Shown: positions 9,607 to 17,576 of the stretch, one piece after another
Numbering within the stretch: position 1 is the stretch's first letter
How the letters are laid out: the number at the start of each line of letters is the position of its first letter
DNA from: Izemoplasma sp964435595
GTDB taxonomy: Bacteria; Bacillota_I; Bacilli_A; Izemoplasmatales; Izemoplasmataceae
Length of the DNA stretch: 58,977 bases
Direction of reading: 5' to 3'
NCBI GenBank assembly: GCA_964435595.1
Contig: CAYSZV010000012.1
Coordinates: 1 to 58,977, forward strand
Notes under the pieces: generated by a model
What the model was told of the DNA's origin: nothing
What the model saw: the letters and a program-made list of their open reading frames with translations, nothing else
Database searches by the model: none
Program-made: the position numbers and the translations under genes

Positions 9607-10049
9607 TATTGTTTGATCTCCATAATAACTTCACCAAATTCAACCATATCTCCATCTTGAGTATTGATTTTCTCAATTGTTCCACTGACTGGTGAAGTAA
9701 TTTCATTCATAACCTTCATTGCTTCGATTATAAACAAAACATCTCCTTGTTTAACTTGTTTCCCAACTTGAACAAATGATTCACTATCTGGTGATGGTGA
9801 TGAATAGAACGTTCCGACAAGAGGTGCTTTCACTTCTTTATTATCATTAACGATTTTCTCTTCTTTGACAGGCACAACCGCTTCTTGAACACGAAGCGGT
9901 GTTTGTACCGTGTCTAAAATAGGGGAAGAAGAAAAAACGGGTTGTTCTTTTTCTAATTTTATACTAAAATCTTTATCATTAATTTCTAACTTATGAATTG
10001 TACTATCTTCAAATTCCTTCATAAGGTTTTTAATCTGTCTTAAATCCAT
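9606..10049 (-). CDS. accB: Biotin carboxyl carrier protein AccB
   Basis: AccB carries the covalently bound biotin that shuttles CO2 between AccC and AccA/AccD. The 147-residue protein has an N-terminal domain, a flexible linker (about 35-75) and a C-terminal biotinyl domain with the acceptor Lys112 in EAMKVMNEI. Biotin would be attached by the BirA encoded upstream at 10986-11672. A 70-base spacer with a hairpin attenuator separates it from acpP. Confidence 0.96.
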   Translation of the reverse strand: MDLRQIKNLMKEFEDSTIHKLEINDKDFSIKLEKEQPVFSSSPILDTVQTPLRVQEAVVPVKEEKIVNDNKEVKAPLVGTFYSSPSPDSESFVQVGKQVKQGDVLFIIEAMKVMNEITSPVSGTIEKINTQDGDMVEFGEVIMEIKQ

Positions 10050-10091
10050 AATTACCCTCCAATACTTTGATGTTCAAACTTATAAACTCCT

Positions 10092-10121
10092 AAAAAAGAA
10101 AGACTTTCAGAGAAAATCTTT
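10092..10121 (-). terminator. Attenuator-like terminator between acpP and accB
   Basis: On the minus strand AAAGATTTTC and GAAAGTCTTT form a 10-bp stem (one G-T pair, TCT loop) followed by CTTTTTT. The stem begins at the acpP stop. Because accB to fabZ have no other evident promoter, a partial terminator here would make far more acpP mRNA than acc-fab mRNA, as the high need for carrier protein suggests. Read-through efficiency is inferred. Confidence 0.65.
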
Positions 10122-10347
10122 ATTTTAGTTGTTCAATATATTCAACGATTTGTTGAACTGTTTTAAATCCTTGAGCTGCTTCATCTGAAACTTTGATATC
10201 AAACTCATCTTCCAATGCCATAATTAATTCAACTGCATCTAAACTATCTGCACCTAAATCATCATTTAAATCTGCTTCTAATGTTACTTCACTAGCTTCT
10301 ACTCCTAATTCATCTACAATTATTTCTTTTACTTTATCAAATATCAT
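10120..10347 (-). CDS. acpP: Acyl carrier protein
   Basis: This 75-residue acidic protein carries growing acyl chains on a 4'-phosphopantetheine arm attached to Ser35 in the GADSLDAVEL motif. Length, charge and the four-helix pattern are those of fatty-acid ACP. It is the first gene of the fab operon, with its own strong promoter and a FabT-type palindrome just upstream, and a hairpin attenuator after it. The holo-ACP synthase is not in this window. Confidence 0.97.
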   Translation of the reverse strand: MIFDKVKEIIVDELGVEASEVTLEADLNDDLGADSLDAVELIMALEDEFDIKVSDEAAQGFKTVQQIVEYIEQLK

Positions 10348-10384
10348 AATTTATATCTCCTTTTTATTTATAAACATATTTGTA

Positions 10385-10413
10385 ATTTTACTCTTATCGA
10401 ACTGTCTTGTCAA
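10385..10413 (-). promoter_or_regulatory. Promoter of the acpP-acc-fab operon
   Basis: On the minus strand a perfect -35 TTGACA (10408-10413) and -10 TAAAAT (10385-10390) are separated by 17 bases, upstream of a GGAG ribosome binding site and the acpP ATG. Strength fits an abundant product. Confidence 0.8.
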
Positions 10414-10417
10414 ATTA

Positions 10418-10432
10418 TTTTGAAGTTCAAAA
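10418..10432. promoter_or_regulatory. FabT-type operator at the acpP promoter
   Basis: The perfect palindrome TTTTGA-AGT-TCAAAA lies 4 bases upstream of the -35 box. It has the layout TTTGA-N3-TCAAA of the box bound by FabT, the MarR-family repressor of fatty acid synthesis in streptococci and lactococci. A second copy of the same layout lies at the birA promoter. No fabT gene is present in this window, so the regulator itself is inferred. Confidence 0.6.
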
Positions 10433-10446
10433 GAATTTTTTCATTT

Positions 10447-10989
10447 TCATATTTGTAGACGCTCATATGTTACGTGTGAACGCATGTTCAAGTATACATA
10501 TGTTACGACTACAATTTTAAACATATCCCCAATTGCGAAAGGCCATATAATGGCTAACATAGTAGCAATACCCAGTCCGTTATAAACAGCGAAATATGTC
10601 CACCCAATCATATATATAATGATATTTGCGAAAACCAAAACAACCACAATTCTCACTATTTCGTTATTTATAATTTTTATGTTTTTCATTTTTGAAATCA
10701 AAATTACCGCAAAAATGAAGGATATCAGGAATCCGCCTGAAGGACCTAAAATAATTCCAAATCCACCTTTCCCACCTGCAAACACTGGCAATCCCATCGC
10801 TCCGATAATGATATAAGCTAAGATTGATATGAAACTATTTTTCGGACTTAAGAATAATCCAATTAACATTACGACAAGTGTTTGTATTGTGATTGGTATA
10901 TCACCAATCGGGATACTAATCCAAGATGTTACAGAAATCAGCGCAGTTAACACTGCAATCTCTGTCATATCTCTTGTTGTCAAGTTCAT
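10447..10989 (-). CDS. bioY: Biotin ECF transporter S component BioY
   Basis: BioY is the membrane substrate-binding component of energy-coupling-factor biotin uptake. The 180-residue protein has about six hydrophobic segments and the family motifs IPITIQTLVVMLIG and the glycine-rich GLPVFAGGKGGF...GPSGGF. It would need the shared EcfA/EcfT module, which is not in the window. It overlaps birA by 4 bases and lies upstream of acpP with no clear terminator between, so biotin uptake, biotin attachment and the biotin enzyme are transcriptionally linked. Confidence 0.93.
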   Translation of the reverse strand: MNLTTRDMTEIAVLTALISVTSWISIPIGDIPITIQTLVVMLIGLFLSPKNSFISILAYIIIGAMGLPVFAGGKGGFGIILGPSGGFLISFIFAVILISKMKNIKIINNEIVRIVVVLVFANIIIYMIGWTYFAVYNGLGIATMLAIIWPFAIGDMFKIVVVTYVYLNMRSHVTYERLQI

Positions 10990-11672
10990 TCATACAACTC
11001 CTCTAATGAGATTTCATTCAAAGTAAGATTAATTTCTTTGAACCCACTCAATCTCATACTTCCATCAAGGTTTACACCAGTAACAATATATGGCATACCC
11101 TGATACATAATTTGTTTCCCAATGACATATGAATGAATAATATACTCTTTATACACATCTTTTTCCTTATGTAAAATTTGAAGCAAATTGTCACCAACTG
11201 TTTCAATATTTAACAGTTTTTGAGTTTCAATCATAATAGATGTCGCTTTATGAGATAATTCTTGGAAGTGTTCTTGGTTAATATTAATTCCAATTCCTAT
11301 CACCAAGTAATCAAGAATTTGAAATCCCATGGTTTCAATTAAGATTCCACATATTTTCTTTCGTCCAACAATAATGTCATTTGGGTATTTAATATATGCG
11401 TCTATCCCACATTGTTTTAACAAATCCACAACTGATACAGAAACATTCATTAATTCCATAAAGACCGAATCCCTCGATATACCCTTTTTCAATATACTCA
11501 TATACAAATTACCAGGATCACTTTTCCATGTTCTAGACAACCTACCTTTTCCCTGTAGTTGTTTTTTTGCGATGACCACGGTTTGATCGGGCAACTGTTT
11601 GTAATATTGTTTAAGATATTCGTTGGTTGATGTAACTTCTTCTAAAATGATTATATTTTTTGTTTTTTTCAT
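10986..11672 (-). CDS. birA: Biotin--protein ligase BirA (no DNA-binding domain)
   Basis: BirA activates biotin with ATP and attaches it to the AccB lysine. The 228-residue protein has VTSTNEYL, the biotinyl-AMP loop KKQLQGKGRLSRTWKS and the C-terminal SH3-like end. It lacks the N-terminal helix-turn-helix of bifunctional BirA, so it should not repress transcription itself. A start 63 bases upstream is open, but that stretch contains the promoter (TTGACA-17-TACTAT), so the ATG at 11672 after AGGTG is chosen. Confidence 0.93.
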   Translation of the reverse strand: MKKTKNIIILEEVTSTNEYLKQYYKQLPDQTVVIAKKQLQGKGRLSRTWKSDPGNLYMSILKKGISRDSVFMELMNVSVSVVDLLKQCGIDAYIKYPNDIIVGRKKICGILIETMGFQILDYLVIGIGININQEHFQELSHKATSIMIETQKLLNIETVGDNLLQILHKEKDVYKEYIIHSYVIGKQIMYQGMPYIVTGVNLDGSMRLSGFKEINLTLNEISLEELYE

Positions 11673-11694
11673 TTTCTCACACCTATTTTGTTGT

Positions 11695-11726
11695 ATAGTA
11701 TCCCAATTTATTTTGAATGTCAAATG
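11695..11726 (-). promoter_or_regulatory. birA-bioY promoter overlapped by a FabT-type operator
   Basis: Minus strand -35 TTGACA (11718-11723) and -10 TACTAT (11695-11700) are 17 bases apart. The -35 box lies inside the palindrome TTTGA-ATG-TCAAA (11712-11724, plus strand), flanked by A-T and T as in the FabT box. A repressor bound here would block the -35 directly. Confidence 0.6.
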
Positions 11727-11781
11727 AATCGGCATTCATACAACTGTTTTCATTAACTATGTAAGCCATTTAAAAAAATTT

Positions 11782-11810
11782 AAAAAAAAGATGAGCTAGT
11801 TACGCTCATC
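11782..11810 (-). terminator. Terminator of the diguanylate cyclase gene
   Basis: GATGAGC and GCTCATC form a 7-bp stem on the minus strand that includes the stop codon, followed by eight T. Confidence 0.85.
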
Positions 11811-13073
11811 CTCATATGTGATTTGATTTTTACCCTTTTGTTTCGACTCATACATCTTAATATCCGCTTTGTAAACTAAATCTTTAACTGTGTCAGTTGG
11901 ATTGCTAAATGTCAATCCCACACTACAGGTTATTGGAATATCAGAATCTTTGAATTCTTCCTTGATTCGGTCAGAAAACTTCTTAAACCCAGCAGGAATT
12001 TGACTTTTACTATCCACCGTACCAGCTACGATAAACTCGTCTCCACCATATCTACCAACAATTCTTTCATTATTTCCTAAATCAATGTGATATAAAATTC
12101 TTGATAATCTAGCGAGTATTTTATCTCCATATTGATGTCCATATGTATCATTTACCTCTTTGAAGTCATCGATGTCAATCATTGCCAAATATACTAATTT
12201 ATCTTTGCGATGTTTTTCAAGAAACTCATCAATTTTCAAAAACGATGTTTGATGATTGTATATTTTTGTCAATTGATCTATTTGACTGAGTCGTAATAAT
12301 TCATTATGTTGTTTGGCAAATTTATTATAAATACTTTGTTGAGGATTCTGTAATACCTCTTTCACCACTAACATATATAATGCACCGTACGACAACACAC
12401 GCAAAATATATCGCAACACATTTAACATCTCTAATGAATTGTAATAATATCCCGTGATAACTTCAACAGCAATCTTTAGTAATAAAACCAACATCATTGT
12501 TGAGCCAAATCCAGTTAAATGTCCATCTATCATAAATAACCTAATAACGGAAATCAAAAACATAAATATAATGAATGATTCTGCAACTATCATATAAACA
12601 GTTGGACCATTCAAATCTATAAACAATGGTAAATCAAGATAAACAATTGAAGCAATACTACCTATTGCAATTAAAGCAAATAGTACCTTCACAAAACTAG
12701 AAAAACAACGTTCACTATCTCTACACATAGTCAATGCAATTAAAAATCCAGTAGCTTCTAAAAACCTAGAGGCAACCCAAACTTGTGCACTTTCATTTGC
12801 TGTATTAAATATATAATTCAGTCCATCAAAGCTAATCGCATGTGTAAAGTCTAAAAATCCTACAAACAAATAGACTGTACCAATGGTAAGCAATAGTGTA
12901 TTTCTTGTTGATATTGTACTGTTCACAACCAATATGTAAATCAGAAATCCGAAAAATATCGTACCCATTGATGCTACCAAATGAAATATCTCAAATGAAG
13001 TGCGAGATAGTCCAAGAAGCAAAACAATGAACAAAGAATACCCTATGATGAAACCACGATTGATCCGTAACAT
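11796..13073 (-). CDS. Membrane diguanylate cyclase, MASE3-GGDEF
   Basis: This protein probably makes cyclic di-GMP from two GTP. Residues 1-220 are strongly hydrophobic, with about seven to eight spans and the MASE3-like features FVGFLDFTHA and ASRFLEATGF. A GGDEF domain follows, with DQLTKIYNH, DIDDFKEVND and the intact active-site loop RYGGDEF. The RxxD inhibitory site expected five residues before GGDEF is absent (NNER there), so product inhibition through that site is unlikely. The start at 13073 (425 residues) is preferred over a GTG three codons upstream because GGAGGAG is 8 bases from it. Expression is controlled by the cyclic-di-GMP-I riboswitch just upstream. Confidence 0.92.
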   Translation of the reverse strand: MLRINRGFIIGYSLFIVLLLGLSRTSFEIFHLVASMGTIFFGFLIYILVVNSTISTRNTLLLTIGTVYLFVGFLDFTHAISFDGLNYIFNTANESAQVWVASRFLEATGFLIALTMCRDSERCFSSFVKVLFALIAIGSIASIVYLDLPLFIDLNGPTVYMIVAESFIIFMFLISVIRLFMIDGHLTGFGSTMMLVLLLKIAVEVITGYYYNSLEMLNVLRYILRVLSYGALYMLVVKEVLQNPQQSIYNKFAKQHNELLRLSQIDQLTKIYNHQTSFLKIDEFLEKHRKDKLVYLAMIDIDDFKEVNDTYGHQYGDKILARLSRILYHIDLGNNERIVGRYGGDEFIVAGTVDSKSQIPAGFKKFSDRIKEEFKDSDIPITCSVGLTFSNPTDTVKDLVYKADIKMYESKQKGKNQITYEDERN

Positions 13074-13103
13074 ATCAATCACTCCTCCAAATTCGCCCTA
13101 AAA

Positions 13104-13140
13104 CAAAAAAAATAACCATACAAATCAAATGTATAGTTAT
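13104..13140 (-). terminator. Riboswitch expression platform: terminator with competing antiterminator
   Basis: On the minus strand ATAACTATACA pairs perfectly with TGTATGGTTAT (11 bp, with one G-T) and is followed by a run of T, forming a terminator between aptamer and gene. The upstream GTATAG at 13145-13150 can instead pair with CTATAC in the 5' arm, giving an antiterminator, and ACGAT/ATCGT at about 13150-13167 overlaps that element. The switch logic is inferred from these competing pairings. Confidence 0.8.
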
Positions 13141-13154
13141 GACCCTATACGATA

Positions 13155-13240
13155 TTATAACATCGTGCAATCACAGCAAGCAGTTAAGCCCTATGATTTT
13201 GCGTCCCAAAACTTTCGTAGTGGTTTGCCCTTTTTAAATA
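13155..13240 (-). ncRNA. Cyclic-di-GMP-I (GEMM-I) riboswitch aptamer
   Basis: The minus strand has the conserved core of the class I cyclic di-GMP riboswitch in order: GGGCAAACC (13222-13230), a GAAA tetraloop, GGGACGCAAA (13198-13207), then a second arm ATCATAG/CTGTGAT with GGGCTTAA as the tetraloop receptor side, ending in TTGC. It lies directly downstream of a promoter and upstream of a terminator platform and the GGDEF gene, so the cyclase appears to be controlled by its own product. Confidence 0.9.
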
Positions 13241-13249
13241 GGTAAATGT

Positions 13250-13278
13250 AGTATATCATAATTTCTCTAAAGAAACAA
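13250..13278 (-). promoter_or_regulatory. Promoter of the riboswitch-cyclase transcript
   Basis: Minus strand -35 TTGTTT (13273-13278) and -10 TATACT (13250-13255), 17 bases apart. The expected transcription start falls just before the aptamer. Confidence 0.65.
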
Positions 13279-13307
13279 GTTTGGTCAAAAATTATTTAAA
13301 TAATAAC

Positions 13308-13335
13308 AAAAAAAGAGTCAAAAATGACTCTTTTT
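13308..13335 (-). terminator. Terminator of the atp operon
   Basis: AAAAGAGTCA and TGACTCTTTT form a 10-bp stem directly after the atpC stop and end in a run of T on the minus strand. Confidence 0.9.
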
Positions 13336-13336
13336 A

Positions 13337-13729
13337 CTATAAATTACCGCCTTTTGCTTGCTTTATATTCTTTTTCAATTCACGCTCTGCTTGAACAAAA
13401 TCAACACTTCTTCGCTTGTTTTCATCTAAACGTTCTTTACGAACTGTGTTCAAATGATCCATGGCGCTGTCTTCAGATAATCCAACATGTGCCTCTTGTG
13501 CAATCACATTAATAACATCATTTTGATGTTCAACTACACCATTAATAATTACCGTAAATAGTTTTTTTTCTTCACGGACCATTTTTACATATCCTACATC
13601 AATTGTAGAGATAATTGGAATGTGTCCTTTCAAAATTGCAAACTCACCGTTCATCAAAGAATGTACAACAACGTAGTCGACAGACTCGTTGTATAGTTCT
13701 CCTTCCGGAGTAACAACTGTAATTTTCAA
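13337..13729 (-). CDS. atpC: ATP synthase F1 epsilon subunit
   Basis: Epsilon links the rotor to F1 and regulates ATP hydrolysis. The 130-residue protein has the N-terminal beta-sandwich (VVTPEGELYNESVDYVVVHSL, GHIPIISTI) and the C-terminal helical hairpin rich in Lys and Arg. Translation appears to start at TTG (13727-13729): the only nearby ATG is out of frame and meets a stop at once, while AGGTG lies 5 bases before the TTG and overlaps the atpD stop. Last gene of the operon. Confidence 0.93.
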   Translation of the reverse strand: MKITVVTPEGELYNESVDYVVVHSLMNGEFAILKGHIPIISTIDVGYVKMVREEKKLFTVIINGVVEHQNDVINVIAQEAHVGLSEDSAMDHLNTVRKERLDENKRRSVDFVQAERELKKNIKQAKGGNL

Positions 13730-13737
13730 GTCATCAC

Positions 13738-15147
13738 CTACTTCATTGACTCTGCTTTTTTAATAACATCTTCAATACTTCCAACTAATCTAAATGCTTC
13801 TTCTGGTAAGTGATCATATTTCCCTAACAGAATTTCTTTGAATCCTTGCACTGTTTTTTCAACAGGAACATATGTCCCTTTTTGTCCAGTGAATTGTTCA
13901 GCAACATGGAAGTTTTGAGATAAGAATAAACGAATTCTACGTGCTCTGTGAACAACTAATTTATCGTCTTCACTTAGTTCATCCATTCCTAAGATAGCTA
14001 TAATATCTAACAATTCATTGTATCTTTGAATTGTTCTTTGCACTTCACGTGCAATATCATAGTGTTCTTGCCCAACAATTTCAGGAGCCAATGCTCTTGA
14101 AGTAGAAGCAAGTGGATCTACCGCTGGATAAATTCCTTCTTCAGATATTTTACGTGAAAGGTTTGTTGTTGCATCTAAGTGAGTAAATGTCGTTGCTGGT
14201 GCAGGATCGGTATAGTCATCCGCAGGTACATATACTGCTTGAATCGATGTGATAGATCCTTCTTTTGTCGAAGTGATTCTCTCTTGTAATTTACCCATTT
14301 CAGTTGCTAAAGTTGGTTGATATCCTACCGCACTTGGCATACGTCCAAGTAAGGCTGATACCTCACTACCAGCTTGCGTAAATCGGAATATATTATCAAT
14401 AAAGAATAATACATCTTGGTGTTCTCTATCACGGAAATATTCTGCCATTGCTAGACCTGTTAGTCCAACACGCATACGTGCTCCAGGAGGTTCGTTCATT
14501 TGTCCAAATACCATTGCAGTTTTCTTGATTACTCCTGAATCTGTCATTTCATGATATAGGTCATTTCCTTCACGTGTACGTTCTCCAACACCGGCAAATA
14601 CAGAGATTCCCCCATGTTCTTGTGCGATATTATTAATTAACTCTTGGATTAACACGGTTTTCCCTACTCCGGCTCCACCAAATAGACCGATTTTTCCACC
14701 TTTAATATAAGGAGCTAACAAGTCTACTACTTTAATCCCGGTTTCTAATATTTCAATTTCACTACTAATTTCATCTAATTTCGGTGCAGGTCTATGGATT
14801 GGGAATCGTTCTGTTCCTTCAGCTACAGGATCTTTCCCATCAATTTCTTCACCCAACACATTGAAAATTCTTCCTAATGTAGCTTCTCCAACTGGTACGC
14901 TAATTGGTGCTTTCGTATCCAATACTTCCATTCCTCTTACAACACCATCTGTTGAGTCCATAGCAATTGTACGAACAACATTGTTACCTAGATGCAAAGA
15001 AACTTCTAACGTTAACTTTACCGCAACACCATTATTCTTCTTTGCAGGAACATCAATTTTTAAAGCATGATTGATTTCAGGAAGTTCTGTATCAAATATA
15101 ACATCAATTACCGGTCCCATAACCTGAACGATTTTTCCTTTGTTCAT
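13738..15147 (-). CDS. atpD: ATP synthase F1 beta subunit
   Basis: Beta holds the catalytic nucleotide sites of F1. The 469-residue protein has the Walker A loop GGAGVGKT (157-164), the catalytic GERTREG segment, the Walker B strand VLFFIDNIFRF and a DELSEED-type loop (DELSEDDK) that contacts the gamma shaft. Spacing to atpG is 11 bases. Confidence 0.98.
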   Translation of the reverse strand: MNKGKIVQVMGPVIDVIFDTELPEINHALKIDVPAKKNNGVAVKLTLEVSLHLGNNVVRTIAMDSTDGVVRGMEVLDTKAPISVPVGEATLGRIFNVLGEEIDGKDPVAEGTERFPIHRPAPKLDEISSEIEILETGIKVVDLLAPYIKGGKIGLFGGAGVGKTVLIQELINNIAQEHGGISVFAGVGERTREGNDLYHEMTDSGVIKKTAMVFGQMNEPPGARMRVGLTGLAMAEYFRDREHQDVLFFIDNIFRFTQAGSEVSALLGRMPSAVGYQPTLATEMGKLQERITSTKEGSITSIQAVYVPADDYTDPAPATTFTHLDATTNLSRKISEEGIYPAVDPLASTSRALAPEIVGQEHYDIAREVQRTIQRYNELLDIIAILGMDELSEDDKLVVHRARRIRLFLSQNFHVAEQFTGQKGTYVPVEKTVQGFKEILLGKYDHLPEEAFRLVGSIEDVIKKAESMK

Positions 15148-15158
15148 AATTTCCTCCT

Positions 15159-16043
15159 CTAGTTAACTGCGTTGGCTCCACCAATAATATCAGTTAACTC
15201 AATTGTGATTGCAGCTTGACGTGCACGATTATAATGTAATTGAAGTGTTTTAATGATGTCTTCAGCATTATCTGTCGCACTCTTCATCGCTGTCATTCTA
15301 GATGCATGCTCACTTGCTTTGGCATCTAAGATGATTCCATATAATGTATTTTCTACATACATTGGTAATAAATGATCAATGATTGCTTGTGGATTTGGCT
15401 CATAATTATAAATGAGTTTCACTCCACTTTCTTCTTCAATTGATTCTGATTCTTCTTCTATGTGTCCATTTACAACTGGAAGCAGTTGCAAGTGTTCTAC
15501 TTGTTGTGAGATTGTATTTATGAAATGGTTATAAAATACAATAATCTTGTCTATCTTATCTTTTAAATAGTCTTTGATAAACGTTTCAGTAACTTCTTTA
15601 AAATCAATAAATAGTACATCATCTCTTACATGAATAGGTTCGTTATTTAACATTGGAAATTGGTTTCTTTTACAAAAACTAAATGCTTTATATCCAATTG
15701 CTGCAACCTTAAAATCACCCGTTGGATGATGTTCTTCTATATACGTACTGAAAGCTCTAAAAACACTTGAATTGTATGGTCCAGCGAGACCACGATCACT
15801 TGAAACTAATATGAATACTGTTTGTTTGATTTCTCTTGTCTCCATCATTGGATGAGATAAATCATCTGTTTCAAGGATATTATCAATCATATTACGAAGT
15901 TGTTTCATCAATGGTCTAAACCCTTTGATTGCTCGCTCTGCTTTTTTTAATTTAGAAGCAGAAACCATATGCATCGCTTTCGTAATTTGAGATGTCTTCT
16001 TAGTAGCAGTAATACGGGATTTTATTTCTCGCATTGATGCCAT
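15159..16043 (-). CDS. atpG: ATP synthase F1 gamma subunit
   Basis: Gamma is the central rotating shaft. The 294-residue protein has the paired N- and C-terminal helices that form the coiled coil (REIKSRITATKKTSQITKAMHMVSASKL pattern in shorter pieces at 5-32; RQAAITIELTDIIGGA near the end) and the central LVSSDRGLAGPYN strand. Length is normal. Placed between atpA and atpD as usual. Confidence 0.97.
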   Translation of the reverse strand: MASMREIKSRITATKKTSQITKAMHMVSASKLKKAERAIKGFRPLMKQLRNMIDNILETDDLSHPMMETREIKQTVFILVSSDRGLAGPYNSSVFRAFSTYIEEHHPTGDFKVAAIGYKAFSFCKRNQFPMLNNEPIHVRDDVLFIDFKEVTETFIKDYLKDKIDKIIVFYNHFINTISQQVEHLQLLPVVNGHIEEESESIEEESGVKLIYNYEPNPQAIIDHLLPMYVENTLYGIILDAKASEHASRMTAMKSATDNAEDIIKTLQLHYNRARQAAITIELTDIIGGANAVN

Positions 16044-16055
16044 AATGTCACCTTC

Positions 16056-17564
16056 TTACACAAAGATTTCTTTGAATCGATTAATACAATCGTTGATTTT
16101 TTCAGGATCTGGCAACCCTTTTGTTGTTATAATTTCTTCTAATAATTTACTTCCTAGTTCATCTGATTTAAAGAACGAATGAAGTTCCGCTTCAAATCTT
16201 ATGATATCTTCTAGCTTCACAGTATCAAGATGACCGTTTGTTAGGCTGAAAATACTAATAACTTGCAACTCTACATCCATTGTTGCATGTAGACCTTGTT
16301 TTAATATTTCTACAGTTCTTTTACCTCGTTCTAAGCGTGCTTTTGTCGCGTCATCTAAATCACTACCAAATTGAGTAAATGCTTCTAATTCACGATAAGC
16401 TGCTAAGTCTAAACGCAATGTCCCTGACACTTTTTTAATTGCTTTGATTTGTGCACTACCCCCAACACGTGATACAGATAATCCGGCATTGATTGCAGGA
16501 CGTACACCACTATGGAACAAATCACTTTGTAAGAAGATTTGTCCATCTGTAATACTAATTACATTTGTAGGAATATATGCACTAATATCACCTGCTTGCG
16601 TTTCAATGATTGGCAAGGCAGTTACACTTCCTCCACCTAACTTATCATTTAATTTCGCAGCACGTTCTAATAATCTTGAATGAAGATAGAACACATCTCC
16701 TGGATACGCTTCACGTCCTGGAGGTCTTCTTAACAATAAACTTAACTCACGATAAGCAATCGCATGTTTTGTTAAATCATCATAAATAATTAAAACATCT
16801 TTTCCAGCAAACATAAATTCTTCAGCCATTGTAACACCAGCATAAGGAGCCAAATATAATAATGGTGAAGGTTCAGAAGCGGATGCACTAACAATAATAG
16901 AATATTCCATTGCACCTTTTTCTTTTAATGTTTTATATACATTTGCAACCGTTGATTCTTTTTGTCCGATTGCAACATAAATACAAATAACATCTTTCCC
17001 TTTTTGGTTGATGATTGTATCGATTGTAATGGCAGTTTTACCAGTTTGTCTATCGCCAATGATTAACTCGCGTTGTCCTCTACCAATTGGTACCAATGCA
17101 TCCAATACTTTAATACCTGTTTGAAGAGGTTGGTTTACTGATTTACGACTCATTACACCAGTTGCCTTACGTTCAATTGGTCTTGTTTGTGACGTTTCAA
17201 TTTTTCCTTGTCCATCTATTGGTTGCCCTAGAGCGTTTACAACACGTCCAATTAAAGCTTCCCCAACAGGAACCTCTAAAATACGACCTGTCGTTTTTAC
17301 TTGGTCTCCTTCTTTTATTGAAGTTGTTTCATCTAAAAGAATGGCTCCTACGTGATCTCTTTCCAAGTTTAATACTTGTCCATACACATCACCAGGGAAC
17401 ACAAGTAGTTCTCCACTCATTGCATTATCAAGCCCATGGACCAAAGCGATACCGTCACCAACACTGATAACTGTACCGACATTTTCTGTCTTAATATCTT
17501 TCTCGTATTTCTTGATTTGCTCTTTGATTAAAGAACTAATTTCAACAGGGTTGATTTTACTCAT
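16056..17564 (-). CDS. atpA: ATP synthase F1 alpha subunit
   Basis: Alpha holds the non-catalytic nucleotide sites and shapes the catalytic interface. The 502-residue protein has Walker A GDRQTGKT (170-177), the LLRRPPGREAYPGDVFYLHSRLLERA family signature and the arginine finger in the SVSRVGGSAQ segment. Ribosome binding site GAGGTG lies 6 bases before the ATG. Twelve bases separate it from both atpH and atpG. Confidence 0.98.
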   Translation of the reverse strand: MSKINPVEISSLIKEQIKKYEKDIKTENVGTVISVGDGIALVHGLDNAMSGELLVFPGDVYGQVLNLERDHVGAILLDETTSIKEGDQVKTTGRILEVPVGEALIGRVVNALGQPIDGQGKIETSQTRPIERKATGVMSRKSVNQPLQTGIKVLDALVPIGRGQRELIIGDRQTGKTAITIDTIINQKGKDVICIYVAIGQKESTVANVYKTLKEKGAMEYSIIVSASASEPSPLLYLAPYAGVTMAEEFMFAGKDVLIIYDDLTKHAIAYRELSLLLRRPPGREAYPGDVFYLHSRLLERAAKLNDKLGGGSVTALPIIETQAGDISAYIPTNVISITDGQIFLQSDLFHSGVRPAINAGLSVSRVGGSAQIKAIKKVSGTLRLDLAAYRELEAFTQFGSDLDDATKARLERGKRTVEILKQGLHATMDVELQVISIFSLTNGHLDTVKLEDIIRFEAELHSFFKSDELGSKLLEEIITTKGLPDPEKINDCINRFKEIFV

Positions 17565-17576
17565 AAAGTCACCTCT

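Noticed and set aside
10348..10446. A FapR operator or T-box upstream of the fab operon
   Set aside because: No FapR-type palindrome and no T-box sequence are visible; the only palindrome fits the FabT layout.
11796..13073. Full RxxD feedback site in the GGDEF protein
   Set aside because: The residues at that place are NNER, so neither the Arg nor the Asp is in position.
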